A DNA stretch of 64,000 nucleotides from assembly GCF_000835495.1 (NCBI RefSeq), contig NW_015622547.1, positions 1,736,001 to 1,800,000 of the forward strand, read 5' to 3'. This stretch comes from Cladophialophora immunda (lineage: Eukaryota; Ascomycota; Eurotiomycetes; Chaetothyriales; Herpotrichiellaceae). How positions within the stretch are numbered: the stretch's first letter is position 1; the number at the start of each line of letters is the position of its first letter. Made by a program: the position numbers and the translations under genes. Under the pieces are notes generated by a model that saw nothing but the letters and a program-made list of their open reading frames with translations, ran no database searches and was not told where the DNA came from. This document shows positions 20,822 to 32,086 of the stretch, one piece after another.

Positions 20822-23800
20822 ATGCCTTCCGACGATTCTCTGTCGCAGTCGGACGACGAATTGTTCAACCCAAACTACAAGCCTGCTCACGAGACGGTCG
20901 AGACACTTCCACTCTACAGACCCAATATGAGTGATGCCGACTCCGACATCGAGACCTTGGGGATCCTACCTGTCCACCCCGGTGCAAAATCTCAAAATGT
21001 GAACTCGATCCGACAGACACAGCCAACTCAAATCATTGATCGAACTGCTACAACTATGTCTTCCTCTCCTCTCAAGCCTGGCGTCGTCCAGGTCGCTGCT
21101 TCCTCTCCGATGACTGCCCCCAATCCGCAACGGAAACCCACTGGGATCCTGGCAAGCGCTATGGCACCCGCAGGCACGATGTTCAGGAAACCATATGTTG
21201 CGCCTCAGCCTCGTCCCGTCCCCATAACAATCGACAGCGACGACGATGGGCCCGCTTACCGGGGAGGGTCATCGGACGATGATAGTCATGGCGTTCGATC
21301 AAATGATATCAAGACATCTACATTTGTGCGGAAGAAGAAGTCACCAGGAACGATTCCGGAATCTCCACAGGCCGCCCAAAATAGCGCTCTGAATCGCTTT
21401 ATGGAAATTACTGCTCGGTCCATGTTCAGAGGCTCTCCAAACTCAATGTCGTCTGCAGGATCGAACGGGGTGAAACGCTCTGCAGATGTCAATGCGAACG
21501 CCTACGGTAGCGTTTCAAAGAGACCTCGCCAGACTGGACCTGCACGTGCACTACCCGTAACATCGTCGCCACCGGCGCAGCAGCAAGAAGAGATGGAGCT
21601 TGATGATATCAGTGACTATGGCACGAGACGGAAGGTGAACCGACTAATGTCCATGCTGCGTGCGGTGACGGTGAGAGAATGTTACGAAGCCCTGATGACG
21701 AAGAAAGGAAATTATGATGATGCCGTCGATGTGCTGCTCGTGAGGAGTGAGAAACGACAATCTCAGAGCAAGAACAGTGCCGTTGATTTGACTGGTTCGG
21801 ACGACGAGCTGATGCCAACTCCTGCGGCTAGCAGACCTGTACCTCAACACACGAGTGTGGGAAGGCAGCAGGCCAAGGTACCGCAGAAGAGCATCACAGA
21901 GAAATGGAGCTCTACTCAAAATATGCGAAAGCCGCCTAAGACAATAGACGTTTTCGAAACCCCGCCTCCGAAGAAGAAACGAACCTTGGTCCGTGGTAGG
22001 AAACATTCCTCTTCACCTCAGCCTGTGCCAGAAGGGGCTGTACAAAAGCCAAAACGAGTGGTCGCCATACAGTCGGACGAGTCTGATGCAGGGGGCTTAG
22101 CGGTCACATCGGACGACGAGAACAGAACAGGCTTCCAAAGTCGTGTCCTTGATCTGTTCAACACTTGTTCTGCAGCAGATTTGGCTGATATTGCTTCCAT
22201 CAACCGCGACCTCGCCGAGCATTTCTTGTCCAAACGACCGTTCAAGAATCTGATGGCCATCAGACAAATTGAGGATCCGAAATTGAAGCCTACCAAGACG
22301 AAGCGAAAGACGGCTCCTATCGGTGACAGGATCGTCGACAAGGTCGAGGATATGCTTGAAAGCTACGAGGCTGTTGACTACCTTGTCAAGAAGTGTCAGA
22401 CTCTTGCTAAACCATTATCTGATGAGATGAGGAGTTGGGGGGTTAATGTTACCGGCTCTCAAGAGGGAGAATTGGACATAGCTTCTCTGCAAGCGCCACT
22501 TCCTAGCCACGATTCTGGTATTGGTACACCCGTAAGTGACGAGGAAGACATAAAGCGTTCCGGGCAGAAGAGATTCATCGGTCAGCCTTCAATCATGGCC
22601 GATGACATACAAATGAAGGACTATCAAGTGGTCGGCCTCAATTGGTTAAGTCTACTCTACAAGAAGGGACTAAGTTGCATTCTAGCTGATGACATGGGAC
22701 TGGGAAAGACCTGTCAAGTCATCGCCTTCCTGGCCCATCTTTTTGAGCAAGGAAAGATGGGACCTCACCTTGTCGTGGTGCCTGCCGCGACATTAGAAAA
22801 CTGGCTCAAGGAGTTTCAACGGTTTTGCCCGGCACTGAACGTCGAACCGTACTACGCGACAAATCCCACGGAACGGCTGACGTTGAGGGAATTTCTTGAC
22901 GACAACCGCGAAGACGTCAACGTCATTGTCACCACCTATACTATAGCCAAGGGCAAAGACGATGCCCCGTGGTTGAGGAGCTTCGGATTTGACTGCACAA
23001 TCTACGATGAGGGTCATGTGCTAAAGAATGCCGATTCTCAAGTTGCCAGCAAACTCGTCAGAATTCAGTGTAATTTTCGCCTTTTGCTGACGGGAACCCC
23101 ATTGCAGAACAACTTGAAGGAGCTCATCTCGCTGCTCGCGTTCCTGATGCCAGCTCTCTTCCGAGAGAAGGCGGAAGCGCTTAAGAACATTTTCACCCAC
23201 AACTTCAAAGCTCTGGACAACAATCACGAGATGCTTCTTTCTGCGCAAAGGATTCAACGTGCGAAAAGCATGCTCACTCCGTTCATTTTGAGACGGAAGA
23301 AGTATCAAGTCCTTAAGGATTTGCCCAAGAAGGAGCGAAGGGTGGAATTCTGCGACTTGAGCCCTGAACAATCCGAAATCTATCAAATGTGGCTTGATAA
23401 GGCCTATGAGATCCGCGCGAGGCGGGAAAGAGGGGAAAATGTGAGCCAGGAATCTACGAACATCCTGATCAAACTAAGGCTCGCCGCCATTCACCCCTTC
23501 CTCTTCCGGCGGCTCTATCCAGACAAGCAGCTGCCTGTTATTGCAAAACAGTGTTTGAAGGTGGACCTATGGCGCGAGTCAAATCCCGATCTTATTGTCA
23601 CCGAACTTGTTGAGTATAGCGATATGGAAATCCATACGTTGTGCGATAAGCATACTCAGCTTCGGCGCTTCGCACTTAACGGTGATGAGTGGCGCGCGAG
23701 CGGCAAAATCGAGAAGATGATTGAACTTTTGCGCAAGTTTATTTCCGAAGGCCACAGGACATTGATCTTTAGTCAGTTTGTCATGGTGCTCGATATTCTC

Positions 23801-24445
23801 GAGTTGGCCCTGGAACGAGAGGGTATCAGCTCTTTCCGGCTTGATGGTGCCACCAAAGTGTCAGAACGACAAGACCTGATTGATGAGTTCTCTGCCGATG
23901 ACAATGATACGCCTGTCTTCATGCTCAGCACCAAAGCAGGTGGAGCCGGTATCAATCTCGCCAAAGCGAACAAAGTCATCATCTTCGACAGTGGCTTTAA
24001 CCCGCAAGATGACATCCAGGCCGAGAACCGAGCACACCGCATTGGGCAAGAGAAAGATGTTGAAGTCATTAGGTTGATCTCTCGGGGCACCGTGGAAGAG
24101 CAGATCTATGCCATGGGTCTGACGAAGCTCAAGCTTGACGAACAAGTCGCTGGTGATGGGGAAGAACAGCCTCCGAGGAAGGAGAACGAAGAATCAGAAA
24201 AGGAAGTAGAGGGCCGGATGATGGTCGAGGACATGTTCTTCAAGAAGATCGATGTCGAACCCCTCGAGCAGGTCAAGGCTGAGGTCTCTAGCCCCATCAA
24301 GCAAAGGTCGGACCGGCGCTCACCGAGCCTAGAGCGAGAGGATTTGGATGTTGAGGGCCAGGCAGCCCGCCGTGGACGAAAGGGGAGTGTTGACTTGCCA
24401 AATCGTACAAGAGTTCGCCGAGCCAAAACGAAAGTCGAAGATTGA
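20822..24445 (+). CDS. Fun30/SMARCAD1-type SNF2 chromatin remodeller
   Basis: ATP-dependent nucleosome remodeller of the Fun30/Fft3/SMARCAD1 branch, acting in heterochromatin upkeep and DNA end resection in relatives. One intronless frame of 1207 residues. The N-terminal third is disordered, with acidic patches and serine-rich basic stretches. A CUE-like ubiquitin-binding helix set is at about 270-310 (RAVTVRECYEALMTKKGNYD). The SNF2 ATPase core starts near 600: motif I DDMGLGKT at about 623-630, motif II DEGH at about 729, LLTGTPLQNNLKEL near 757. The helicase C lobe has FSQFVMVLDILE and ends with the arginine-finger region ENRAHRIGQ at about 1066-1074. A charged C-terminal tail with KRR/RR patches follows. 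All catalytic motifs are intact. Confidence 0.95.
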   Translation: MPSDDSLSQSDDELFNPNYKPAHETVETLPLYRPNMSDADSDIETLGILPVHPGAKSQNVNSIRQTQPTQIIDRTATTMSSSPLKPGVVQVAASSPMTAPNPQRKPTGILASAMAPAGTMFRKPYVAPQPRPVPITIDSDDDGPAYRGGSSDDDSHGVRSNDIKTSTFVRKKKSPGTIPESPQAAQNSALNRFMEITARSMFRGSPNSMSSAGSNGVKRSADVNANAYGSVSKRPRQTGPARALPVTSSPPAQQQEEMELDDISDYGTRRKVNRLMSMLRAVTVRECYEALMTKKGNYDDAVDVLLVRSEKRQSQSKNSAVDLTGSDDELMPTPAASRPVPQHTSVGRQQAKVPQKSITEKWSSTQNMRKPPKTIDVFETPPPKKKRTLVRGRKHSSSPQPVPEGAVQKPKRVVAIQSDESDAGGLAVTSDDENRTGFQSRVLDLFNTCSAADLADIASINRDLAEHFLSKRPFKNLMAIRQIEDPKLKPTKTKRKTAPIGDRIVDKVEDMLESYEAVDYLVKKCQTLAKPLSDEMRSWGVNVTGSQEGELDIASLQAPLPSHDSGIGTPVSDEEDIKRSGQKRFIGQPSIMADDIQMKDYQVVGLNWLSLLYKKGLSCILADDMGLGKTCQVIAFLAHLFEQGKMGPHLVVVPAATLENWLKEFQRFCPALNVEPYYATNPTERLTLREFLDDNREDVNVIVTTYTIAKGKDDAPWLRSFGFDCTIYDEGHVLKNADSQVASKLVRIQCNFRLLLTGTPLQNNLKELISLLAFLMPALFREKAEALKNIFTHNFKALDNNHEMLLSAQRIQRAKSMLTPFILRRKKYQVLKDLPKKERRVEFCDLSPEQSEIYQMWLDKAYEIRARRERGENVSQESTNILIKLRLAAIHPFLFRRLYPDKQLPVIAKQCLKVDLWRESNPDLIVTELVEYSDMEIHTLCDKHTQLRRFALNGDEWRASGKIEKMIELLRKFISEGHRTLIFSQFVMVLDILELALEREGISSFRLDGATKVSERQDLIDEFSADDNDTPVFMLSTKAGGAGINLAKANKVIIFDSGFNPQDDIQAENRAHRIGQEKDVEVIRLISRGTVEEQIYAMGLTKLKLDEQVAGDGEEQPPRKENEESEKEVEGRMMVEDMFFKKIDVEPLEQVKAEVSSPIKQRSDRRSPSLEREDLDVEGQAARRGRKGSVDLPNRTRVRRAKTKVED

Positions 24446-25857
24446 GCTGGAGGAAATGCCGTCAGAAGTGAGCCTGTTGGATATCTTGAAGACTCCGCTA
24501 ATGGGACCAACTTTTGGAGAGATTGTTTCATGGTTAAACTGTTGGACAAACGACTCTTTTACGAGCTGAAAGAAGGGCGGTCACTTGTGAAAGCTGAGGG
24601 TGCACAAAAACGCCTGATGAATCTCAGGTAAACTTCACAAACGCATCCTTCACTGGAATGCGCGAATCAACAATGCAAATGCAATACGTCCATTCAATAC
24701 CGGTCGGTCGGAGACCTTTCGCGGCTCTGCCTTGTCCTGTCAATCTATCTAAACCCCCATTTTCTCTTCGCATATCTTCTTCCTCCTCCCCCATCAGTCA
24801 GTTCGATCTCTGTTGACCAAACGCTCGGATCGATCGATCGCTGAGGTTATATCGTCCTGCGCTCTTCTGTGTGCAGACGCAGTCTTGGTCTTGGAAACCC
24901 AGTCCCCTCTTTGTTCTTTGTATTTGGTGGCCTCACAACATCCACGTCTCAAGCTTCGAAGCCAGGCCGCAAGTGCGAGGTCGCTGAGTGAGCCGGTCTC
25001 CGTCCGATATCCATGCCGCTCTTCTGTGACGCACGCAGAAGAGATGCATTCCGCTCCATCGTCCAAGCAGGACACGGCCATTCGGCAAGTCCTCTAGTCT
25101 CGCCCTCGGCGCCTCGCCACCGATGACCCACGCCAACCGCAGCCTCCGAGAGCTGCGACAGACCCCGACGAAACCCCCCTGCAAAGGAAGTAGCGTGAAG
25201 GACTCCAAGCCTTGTGGCACGGAAGAAGCATACTACGGCGGTGCATGCTACATTCTACCAGACAGGCTCGAGATGTTGGGAGCTGTCGACCGAACATCGA
25301 GGAATTGTTTGTTCCGCCACTAGGCACAAATCCCTCCGGGCCATATTTATATATATATATATCTCTCTCTCTGGATACCAGGGACCCCACCACACAAGGG
25401 CGCAGCCTCAGTGACTGGACCATGGAGTCCTCTCACGTGTCGTGTTCCGCCGCAGTTGGCATTGAGCAGAGTTCCAACCTGACAACAGACGTTCCCCTTT
25501 GGCTATGTGCTGCTGTGCGTTGCCAGGGAGAAGTTCGCGAATGAGAATTCGGGTCTGCGCCGTGGGTGCGACGAGGCTGACAGGACCGCGCTGCGAGCTG
25601 CGTATGTCTGGAGCTGAAAAGATCAAATATCGACGTGGGCCACACCTGATACCCTGGATCACTGGCCTGTGGTGTGTCGCTCGAGAAGACTCCGCGTACC
25701 CTGAATACTCGAATGGCTCGAGATGCAGCACCGAGTGGTTCCAGCCTTTTCGTCATTCCAACGCCCGCCCGTGCCTCGATTTCTTGTTCGACACGTCCCA
25801 GATCGTTTAACGCCCAACCCCGAAGCCCACGATCCTGCGGACGAAAGTCTATATATA

Positions 25858-26165
25858 TGATGGCGATGGTGGTTCCGGAGCCGAACTCTCTCAGCTTCTA
25901 CGGCGATCAAGAGAGATTCATTAAGCCCCTGACAGGTGATGGCCTTGTACGGCTGACGCGCTCGATGGGAGTCCCGGCCACCACCACCGCCTCTGCAGCC
26001 GCCGAGACTTCACCGCCACATCATGTGGCGGCTGTGGGGGGTGTGTCAAGCTCCTATGTATTTGACTTGACGCGACCTCATCGAGTCTTCATGCGCAGAC
26101 GGAGGTGTGCGAGCTCGCCTTCCTCCTTTGATGTGTCTTCCTTGGCCGCGGCGGAGCTCGGATGA
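25858..26165 (+). CDS. Possible small hypothetical protein
   Basis: A 102-codon frame beginning MMAMVVPEPNSLSFYGDQER and ending SSFDVSSLAAAELG. It has no recognisable domain, signal peptide or membrane segment. It is rich in Ser, Ala and Val with a basic patch FMRRRRC. In favour: balanced codon use and a defined start. Against: no intron evidence, no known family, and it stands in a gene-poor gap beside a microsatellite. May well be a chance frame. Confidence 0.2.
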
Positions 26166-26910
26166 GGGGGTTACGAGACATATACGTGTCTATATACGGC
26201 AACAGCGTGTGTATGTATGTGCCTGCTTGCGAAAGTCGGAGAGGAAGCTGGATGTGCGTGTGTCTCGACACCGCTCCACACGGTTGGTCCCGGGAGGTTG
26301 AGGAGATGGACAATCACCTTTGCGCGAGAATCTCAATCAATGACCCTGCGATGAATGCATGTTGATCATTCATACTCTGGCATGCCTGCCATATCAGATC
26401 AGGAAGGAGGCCATCCCCGGGATGTCAGGCTCTCCTCTGCCTCTTGGATTTATTGTGAGTCCGGACAGGAAACAGCGTCTGGAATGAAACCCTCCTTCCA
26501 TTTCTTCTACATATGCCTTTGCCTCCCTTTCCCTTCACACCCCAAACCCTGCTGTTCTTCCTTACCTTTTCCTTCGAAAGCCTCCTGTACTATTCGACCT
26601 GCATGTCTCGCGGCCAATCGTCTCATGCCTTTCCACGCTACTGCAATCGTCGGCCCTAAGGTGGCGACACCCCTGCAGCTCTCTCAGGAGGGACGCTACC
26701 AAGGTTCCTCGCAGCTGACGTGGGGTTTACATCGTATTTGATCGGCGCCCTGGTAGGTAAGGCAACCAAGGCAGCTGGCTCGCCAGGCTAATGCGATGCA
26801 TGGCCCTTCGGTCTTCTGCCAACCAAGTCGTGCGCCTCTCGCATTGTCATAAACAGGAACAACCAAGCTTTGCAGGACACACTACTCTGCTTCTACGCCT
26901 GCTCACCATC

Positions 26911-26918
26911 TATATAAA
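26911..26918 (+). promoter_or_regulatory. TATA box upstream of Clr5-domain gene
   Basis: TATATAAA lies about 213 bp upstream of the ATG at 27132. Position and sequence fit a fungal TATA element with a long leader. No experimental support. Confidence 0.4.
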
Positions 26919-27131
26919 AGACATGCGCTCTCTGGCCGCTACAACCACGTCCTTCCACGCTTTCCCCATGGCAGATGCCTAGGATGCGTATTTAACCACT
27001 CTGACGCCCGAACAAGAGACTACTTTATCCAGCCAGTTCTTGCAGAATCTGAGACAAGCTCTATCTTCCCCTTCTACGAGTGCATTGCCGTCACTGCGTG
27101 GCTGGCAATACTACTACGACCTCATTCTGAG

Positions 27132-28895
27132 ATGGCAGGCGCGGCGAAATATCCTGATTCAGCCTCAGAATGGCTACCTTATCGGTCTCTCATTACTCGT
27201 CTTTGGATGGACGAGAACTTGCCCTTGCGGAAAATCATGGAGATCATGGAAACTCAGCATGGTTTCAAAGCAACGTACTCTCTACGTGATCCAAAATGTA
27301 GGGGTATAGCTAACTGCTGCAGGATCAAAATGTATAAGTCCAAGCTTAGTGCTTGGGGTCTTTGCAAGCACAATAAGTTGGATGACGTGCGCGAGATTCT
27401 TCAACGGCGAGAGAGACGGAAGGCTCTTGGAAAGAAGTCAATCTTTATTCTTCGAGGGCGCCCTGTCGACATGGCCGATATTGAACGATATGCGAAACGC
27501 AAAGGGCTCAATGTGAGTTTGGAAGAACCTACAACAGCAAAATCAACCCAGGCACCTTACCTTGTGTGTTGGACTCCGCCACCAACGCCGTCGCCTCTGG
27601 ATGCGCCCACCTCATTGCAAAACGTGGAACACTTCTTACAATCTTTCAATGCCTTTGTGCAAGAGTCTCTACGATCAGGAGCATGGAGCTTAGCAAACGA
27701 GTTTACAGGATTCGCATGCATACGGGGCCCTACGTATCCTACAAACGCGCGAGATGGATTCTTCTTGTCCATGGAAAGAGGCATTCATAGGTATAAATGG
27801 GGAGAAATGACACAAGCCTATCGTCAGTGGCGGCTCGGATTTTCCAGACTGCCCAGTATTGTGCGCACCCAAAACCCCTCTCAACTACTCTGTCTACTTG
27901 AGCTCGTGGCTCGCTTGGCCAGATGCAAGCAGGAAGTTGCCGCCTTGTTGCTGCGCTTCTTGGGCGACCTTGTCAAGAATGAGCAAAACTTCTCCGACAC
28001 TCGGTTGTCAATGATCAGAGGTCTAAGTCGACTCGAAACGGGAAACTTGACTGCACTTGTGGCAGCATGTTACGATTGTTGCCGAGAAGCCTTCTGTAAC
28101 CGCTTTTCTAGTGACTCGTTCTTTCTACTGGATTCCGAAACTCTCCTCACGACCTCTGGCACGGCTTCAGCCAAAGATGCGCACGTCGCGAACTTACGAC
28201 TTAACGACTGCATCTCGGGCCATGAAATCGACGACTACAAAGCATTACGATCTGCAAGGGCCCTCATGGGGCTTTTGATGGCCGCTGAGAAACATAAAGA
28301 GGCAGAATCTGTTGCCTTGAACTGCCTCACAAGAATGCATCAGATGCGCTATGACGAAGTTGTGGGAGGTGCGTTTTCGCACATATACGGTAACCTCGTG
28401 CACCTCTACCTATCAGAAAAGAATTACGAGAAAGCTTATCACAACATGGTCATGAGGGTCGAGAATTACTTCGATATGTTGGTATATCGGAGGGATCTCC
28501 TCGACGACTTTCTCGTTGGGGCGTACTCTCAGCTTGAGTGGCTAACCCGCAAGCTGGGTAGAGATGGCGATGCAGACAGATGGAACCGTGAATACCACAT
28601 CCTCAAACCTCGAACAGATCGTTTCGCCGAGAATGAGCTCTCGTGTCTGGAGGCGGCACTTAGCAAGAGCCTCGGGCAACCATGCGAGCCCGTCGGTTTC
28701 GCAGAACATCAGTGGCTCTCCACTCCCGAATCGCCACTGGAGACGGATATTGAAGGAAGTTTGGCTGCTCCCCCGTGCGAGGGTCACGTCGTCGATGAGC
28801 AGAAGACCGCGAGCAGATCGTTTCCTACTCTACAGAGATGGGGAGGTAGAGTCGACGGGCGGGTCGCATCCCTGATATGCACTATGACCCGATAA
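27132..28895 (+). CDS. Clr5-domain protein with helical repeat C-terminus
   Basis: Predicted nuclear regulator of unknown targets. Proposed exons 27132-27274 and 27323-28895 give 571 residues. The N-terminus matches the Clr5 domain: WLPYRSLITRLWMDENLPLR, then IMEIMETQHGFKAT joined across the intron to IKMYKSKLSAWGLCK. The 48-nt intron (GTACTC...CTGCAG, with GCTAAC branch site) interrupts exactly at the conserved FKAT..MYK. Its length is a multiple of three and it contains no stop, so a retained intron would insert 16 residues into the domain and leave the frame intact. Residues from about 230 on are helical and Leu/Ala-rich with TPR-like pairs (EAESVALNCL, YEKAYHNMVM). The Clr5 domain was named from an S. 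pombe silencing factor; the helical repeat half is of unknown role. Confidence 0.85.
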   Translation: MAGAAKYPDSASEWLPYRSLITRLWMDENLPLRKIMEIMETQHGFKATYSLRDPKCRGIANCCRIKMYKSKLSAWGLCKHNKLDDVREILQRRERRKALGKKSIFILRGRPVDMADIERYAKRKGLNVSLEEPTTAKSTQAPYLVCWTPPPTPSPLDAPTSLQNVEHFLQSFNAFVQESLRSGAWSLANEFTGFACIRGPTYPTNARDGFFLSMERGIHRYKWGEMTQAYRQWRLGFSRLPSIVRTQNPSQLLCLLELVARLARCKQEVAALLLRFLGDLVKNEQNFSDTRLSMIRGLSRLETGNLTALVAACYDCCREAFCNRFSSDSFFLLDSETLLTTSGTASAKDAHVANLRLNDCISGHEIDDYKALRSARALMGLLMAAEKHKEAESVALNCLTRMHQMRYDEVVGGAFSHIYGNLVHLYLSEKNYEKAYHNMVMRVENYFDMLVYRRDLLDDFLVGAYSQLEWLTRKLGRDGDADRWNREYHILKPRTDRFAENELSCLEAALSKSLGQPCEPVGFAEHQWLSTPESPLETDIEGSLAAPPCEGHVVDEQKTASRSFPTLQRWGGRVDGRVASLICTMTR

Positions 28896-29473
28896 CCCCG
28901 TGGCAGTCATGCAGTAGCAATGACTCAGGACCGCGATTTCGACCTCGAATTCGCTTAATTATCCCAAGCAGAATATACTTACTGTCACATCCAAGTCTAC
29001 CAATCACTGTTCAGTGAATTCCAAGATTTCTTCGAAACCACGCATGTATAACTCGGTGGTCACTGTAAGCAGAAGTTTGGCTGCAGGGTGCCTAGGTAGG
29101 CGACAATTATTCCTATGGTATACTATATTCTCAAACGAAACCACGATACCAAACATGGTAGAGGGGACGCCTTTAGGGACGCGCAGAAGGCCTAGCCCCA
29201 GACCCAGTCAGAGACCCCCCAGATTAAGAAGCAGCCTTCGCTCTCATCCCTCTCAAATTCAAATCGTACATGGCGATTAATAGATACCCCTTCTCCAGGA
29301 ACCTAGGTGTCCTTGACCGTTTGACCGCCTGACAGCCATGAATCGGAGCGTCTAGGCCAGCAAGGCCATAACAGGGCTCCCACGATCATGTCTTTCCTTC
29401 TTTCCCGCTCTCGCAGGGGGGCTGGCCTTGTTCGGGTAGAGATAGGGCTCAGGCAGGGGTCAGCAGCGTCATC
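28896..29473. other. Convergent intergenic region, nothing seen
   Basis: 578 bp between the Clr5-domain gene and the GC-rich regulator gene on the other strand. Probably 3' flanks only. No motif or RNA was recognised. Confidence 0.4.
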
Positions 29474-31364
29474 TCACTTGCGGCCCGACACCTTGTCCAC
29501 TTCCGACTCGGGATTCGACACCCATCCCTCCGTGCCATAGCCAGAGCCAGAGCCACTGCCAATGCCGCCAGTGCCACCGCTGCCGCTCCCCGCCGGCGAC
29601 AAGACATGCGACTCGACCATCTGGCACGCGGCCGCGTACAGCGGGGTCAAGGCCGAGTCGGACCACAGGAACGAGCGCAGCATCGCCAGGGTGTCCCGCT
29701 GCCAGTCGTCGGGCCAGCCCCACCAGCCGGTGTCGCCGTCGCCGTCTCGGTCTCTGTACCTGACGGACAAGGCGGCGGTGAGCATCTCGACAAAGTACGA
29801 GCGGTTCTCGCTCTCGAACGGGGTGACCAGCCCGACGAAGCAGGCCCAGATGTACACGTCGACGGAGTTTGAGGGAGGATTAGTGTCGTCGGTGGAGGTG
29901 GAGGTGGAGGTGGTGGTGGTGGTGGTGGCGCCGGGGAGAAAAGTGTCCAGGTCCTGATGGGCCAGGGCCTCGCGCAGGCGCGAGACGACGGCCACCACGA
30001 TGGCGACCAGCGGGCCGGCGTGGAACAGCGCCGTCAGCCGCAGCAGGTTCATGGCCAGCACGGCGCACTCGTCCAGGGAGCGCGCGCCGCGCAGCCGGTG
30101 GGCCAGGCGGATGCGCGCGACCGTGCTGCGGTTCAGCAGGCCCATCAGCGCCTGGTACTCGGCGATCGAGAGCCGGCCCGTGCGCGTGGCCGCGTCGTGG
30201 GCGACGAGCAGCAGTTTCAGGTCGCGCGCGGCGCGGCGCGTCTCGGCGCCCAGGGCGGCGTCGAAGCCCCGCGGGATGGTGATGTCGCGCGACAGTCGGA
30301 CCAGCGACGGCGGCATGCGCGGGTGGTCTGAGGGTGCGTCCGTGTCGTCGGTGAAGAGGACGTCGTCGCCCAGGAACTGCGCGGTGAGGAAGTCCGCCCA
30401 CAGGACCAACTGCCTGATCGCCGCGGCCTGCCCGATGGCCCCGCCGCGTCCGATGGCGCCGAGCCCCCCGCGCGCGGCGACCAGGGCGCGGACGCCCGTC
30501 GCGTGCCGCCGCAGCGCCTCGGGCTGCGCGAACATGGTCGCCGTGGCCCAGAGCAGGGCGGCCGACAGGACGGCCTCGTCCGTGACGCCCGCGGCGCCGG
30601 GGGCCAGCAACTGGCGCCGCAGCGACTGCAGCGCCCGGGCCTCGTACGCGAGGTGCGGGAACGCCGGGATGTGGCCCATCAGGAACTGGACCGCCTTCCA
30701 CGCCGCGAGGACGCTGAGGCACAGCGACGCGTCCGTCAGCACCGGGATGATCATGCTCCCGCCGATCTCGTTGACGGCGAGGCCCGTGGGCAGGGGGAAC
30801 GCGGTGGCGGCTCCGATCTTGGAATGGAGCACTGCGCGTCGAAAGCCCCCGCGAGAAGAGAGGGGTTGCGTCAGTTTTTCTTTTGCTCATGTCCCATAGA
30901 AAAAAAGGCAACGCTGCGACAGGCGGCGCAGGAGAAGGGGGGGGGGGGAGGGGGTTAAGAACCAACTCACAGTTGTAAACGGATTGATGTAGCTCGGCTT
31001 GATGCCCACCCGCTACCGGCAAGTCGTGGAACCCATCCAGTCTACCCGCGCCCAACGAGGGCACGGTTCTCGTGTACGCATACGACCGCGCGTAGCTGGT
31101 CTCGAGCAGCTTCGGGCGGCGTGGCGGTGGTGGATCGTCCTCGCCGGTTCCCTCTGGCTGCTGCTCCGTAGGTTTCTTCGTGGCGCCGCCGCCGCTGCCG
31201 CCGCCGCGGCGACTCCGGTGGGCGAGATACGCCCTGTGCGAGTGTAGCTGGCAGCGAGGTCGGCGGCACACTCCACATGTCGTCGGGGGCTCTTTCGACG
31301 TCTGCCTGGTCGGGCTGGGCACCGAGATGGCGTGACTAATATCACGTTGGAGACCGGAAGCCAT
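29474..31364 (-). CDS. GC-rich fungal transcription-factor-like protein (acr-2 type)
   Basis: Resembles the regulatory half of fungal Zn2Cys6 factors of the Fungal_trans_2 / ACR-2 kind. Proposed exons 31364-30971 and 30831-29474, 583 residues; the 139-nt intron has GTGAGT...GCGCAG and a CTGAC branch site. Exon 1 carries LLETSYARSYAYTRTVPSLG and GRLDGFHDLPVAGG. Exon 2 carries GLAVNEIGGSMIIPVLTDAS, then VLAAWKAVQFLMGHIPAFPH, LAYEARALQSLRRQLLAP and HATGVRALVAARGG, in the family's usual order. Only a partial cysteine pattern, C30-x2-C33-x4-C38, is visible near the start, so the DNA-binding cluster may be lost or lie in an unrecognised upstream exon. GC content is far above the neighbouring genes and opens long false frames on both strands. 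Start uncertain. Confidence 0.65.
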
Positions 31365-32086
31365 GCGGGCATGGGGAGGCCCGAGGTATCTGCATCGTCG
31401 CCGGATGGCAAGAGAGGAAGTTCGAGGGGGGGAGGCGAGAGGCCTTGGGATCGAGGCGAGGTTGAAATTGACACTCGTCGAGAAGAGGCCTTGAAAGCAG
31501 AAGCGAAGGGGAGGAGTTGGGCCGTGTAAGGCTTTTGTGGCAGCATGGTGTACTTGTACTGAAACGTGCTAGACCAGGTCAGACGAGGAGATGCTGCTTT
31601 TTGCTGTCGAATCAAGGGGACAGGATAGAGGAAGCAGCCTTACCTTTTGTGTGGGTACGGCACACATAATCCCTCTCGCTGCTGTTGTTCTAGCCCACAG
31701 AGGAATGGCCTGGTCGGATAGGAGATTGGGGGGTCATGTAACACCATGGTTACTAGCCTCCTCGTCGCTTAGTAGAAGCTGACAATGACTGGGCGGACGG
31801 CAAATGCCGGCGGTCAGTCTCACCATCGAGTCACCCAGTCACAGAGTCACACAGTCACCGACAACAACATGGATCAAGATCAATTGCACGGGCTGGGGGG
31901 CTTCCGACGCATGTCAAAAGGCCCCCCTGCCCGCTCTCGCTCCTCAGGTGACAAGGCTGCATCTCTATATCCAAAGGACAAGCATAGACTATCCAGCATC
32001 GGAGTTGCTGCATTGTAGTCTTGTCTAATCACCCCCCGGCAACTCGACGCTCCTTTGTTCTTCTCCCACACCACCCGCGCCCCAGC
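31365..32086. other. Intergenic, possible missing 5' exon of the GC-rich gene
   Basis: 722 bp between two minus-strand genes. It may hold an upstream exon and promoter of the GC-rich regulator: an alternative minus-strand frame runs through 31013-31545 from an ATG at 31545, but shows no zinc cluster. Otherwise nothing is seen. Confidence 0.35.

Larger units (their letters stand above)
24446..27131. other. 2.7-kb intergenic stretch with microsatellite
   Basis: Holds the 3' flank of the remodeller gene and the promoter of the Clr5-domain gene. An (AT)n run followed by (CT)n lies at about 25348-25372. One small frame at 25858-26165 is listed separately with low confidence, and a TATA box at 26911. 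Nothing else recognisable was seen. Confidence 0.4.

Noticed and set aside
30000..30899. Long plus-strand frame across the GC-rich gene
   Set aside because: High GC removes stops on both strands. The minus strand carries the conserved family order, and the plus-strand product is Arg/Ala/Ser-rich shadow.
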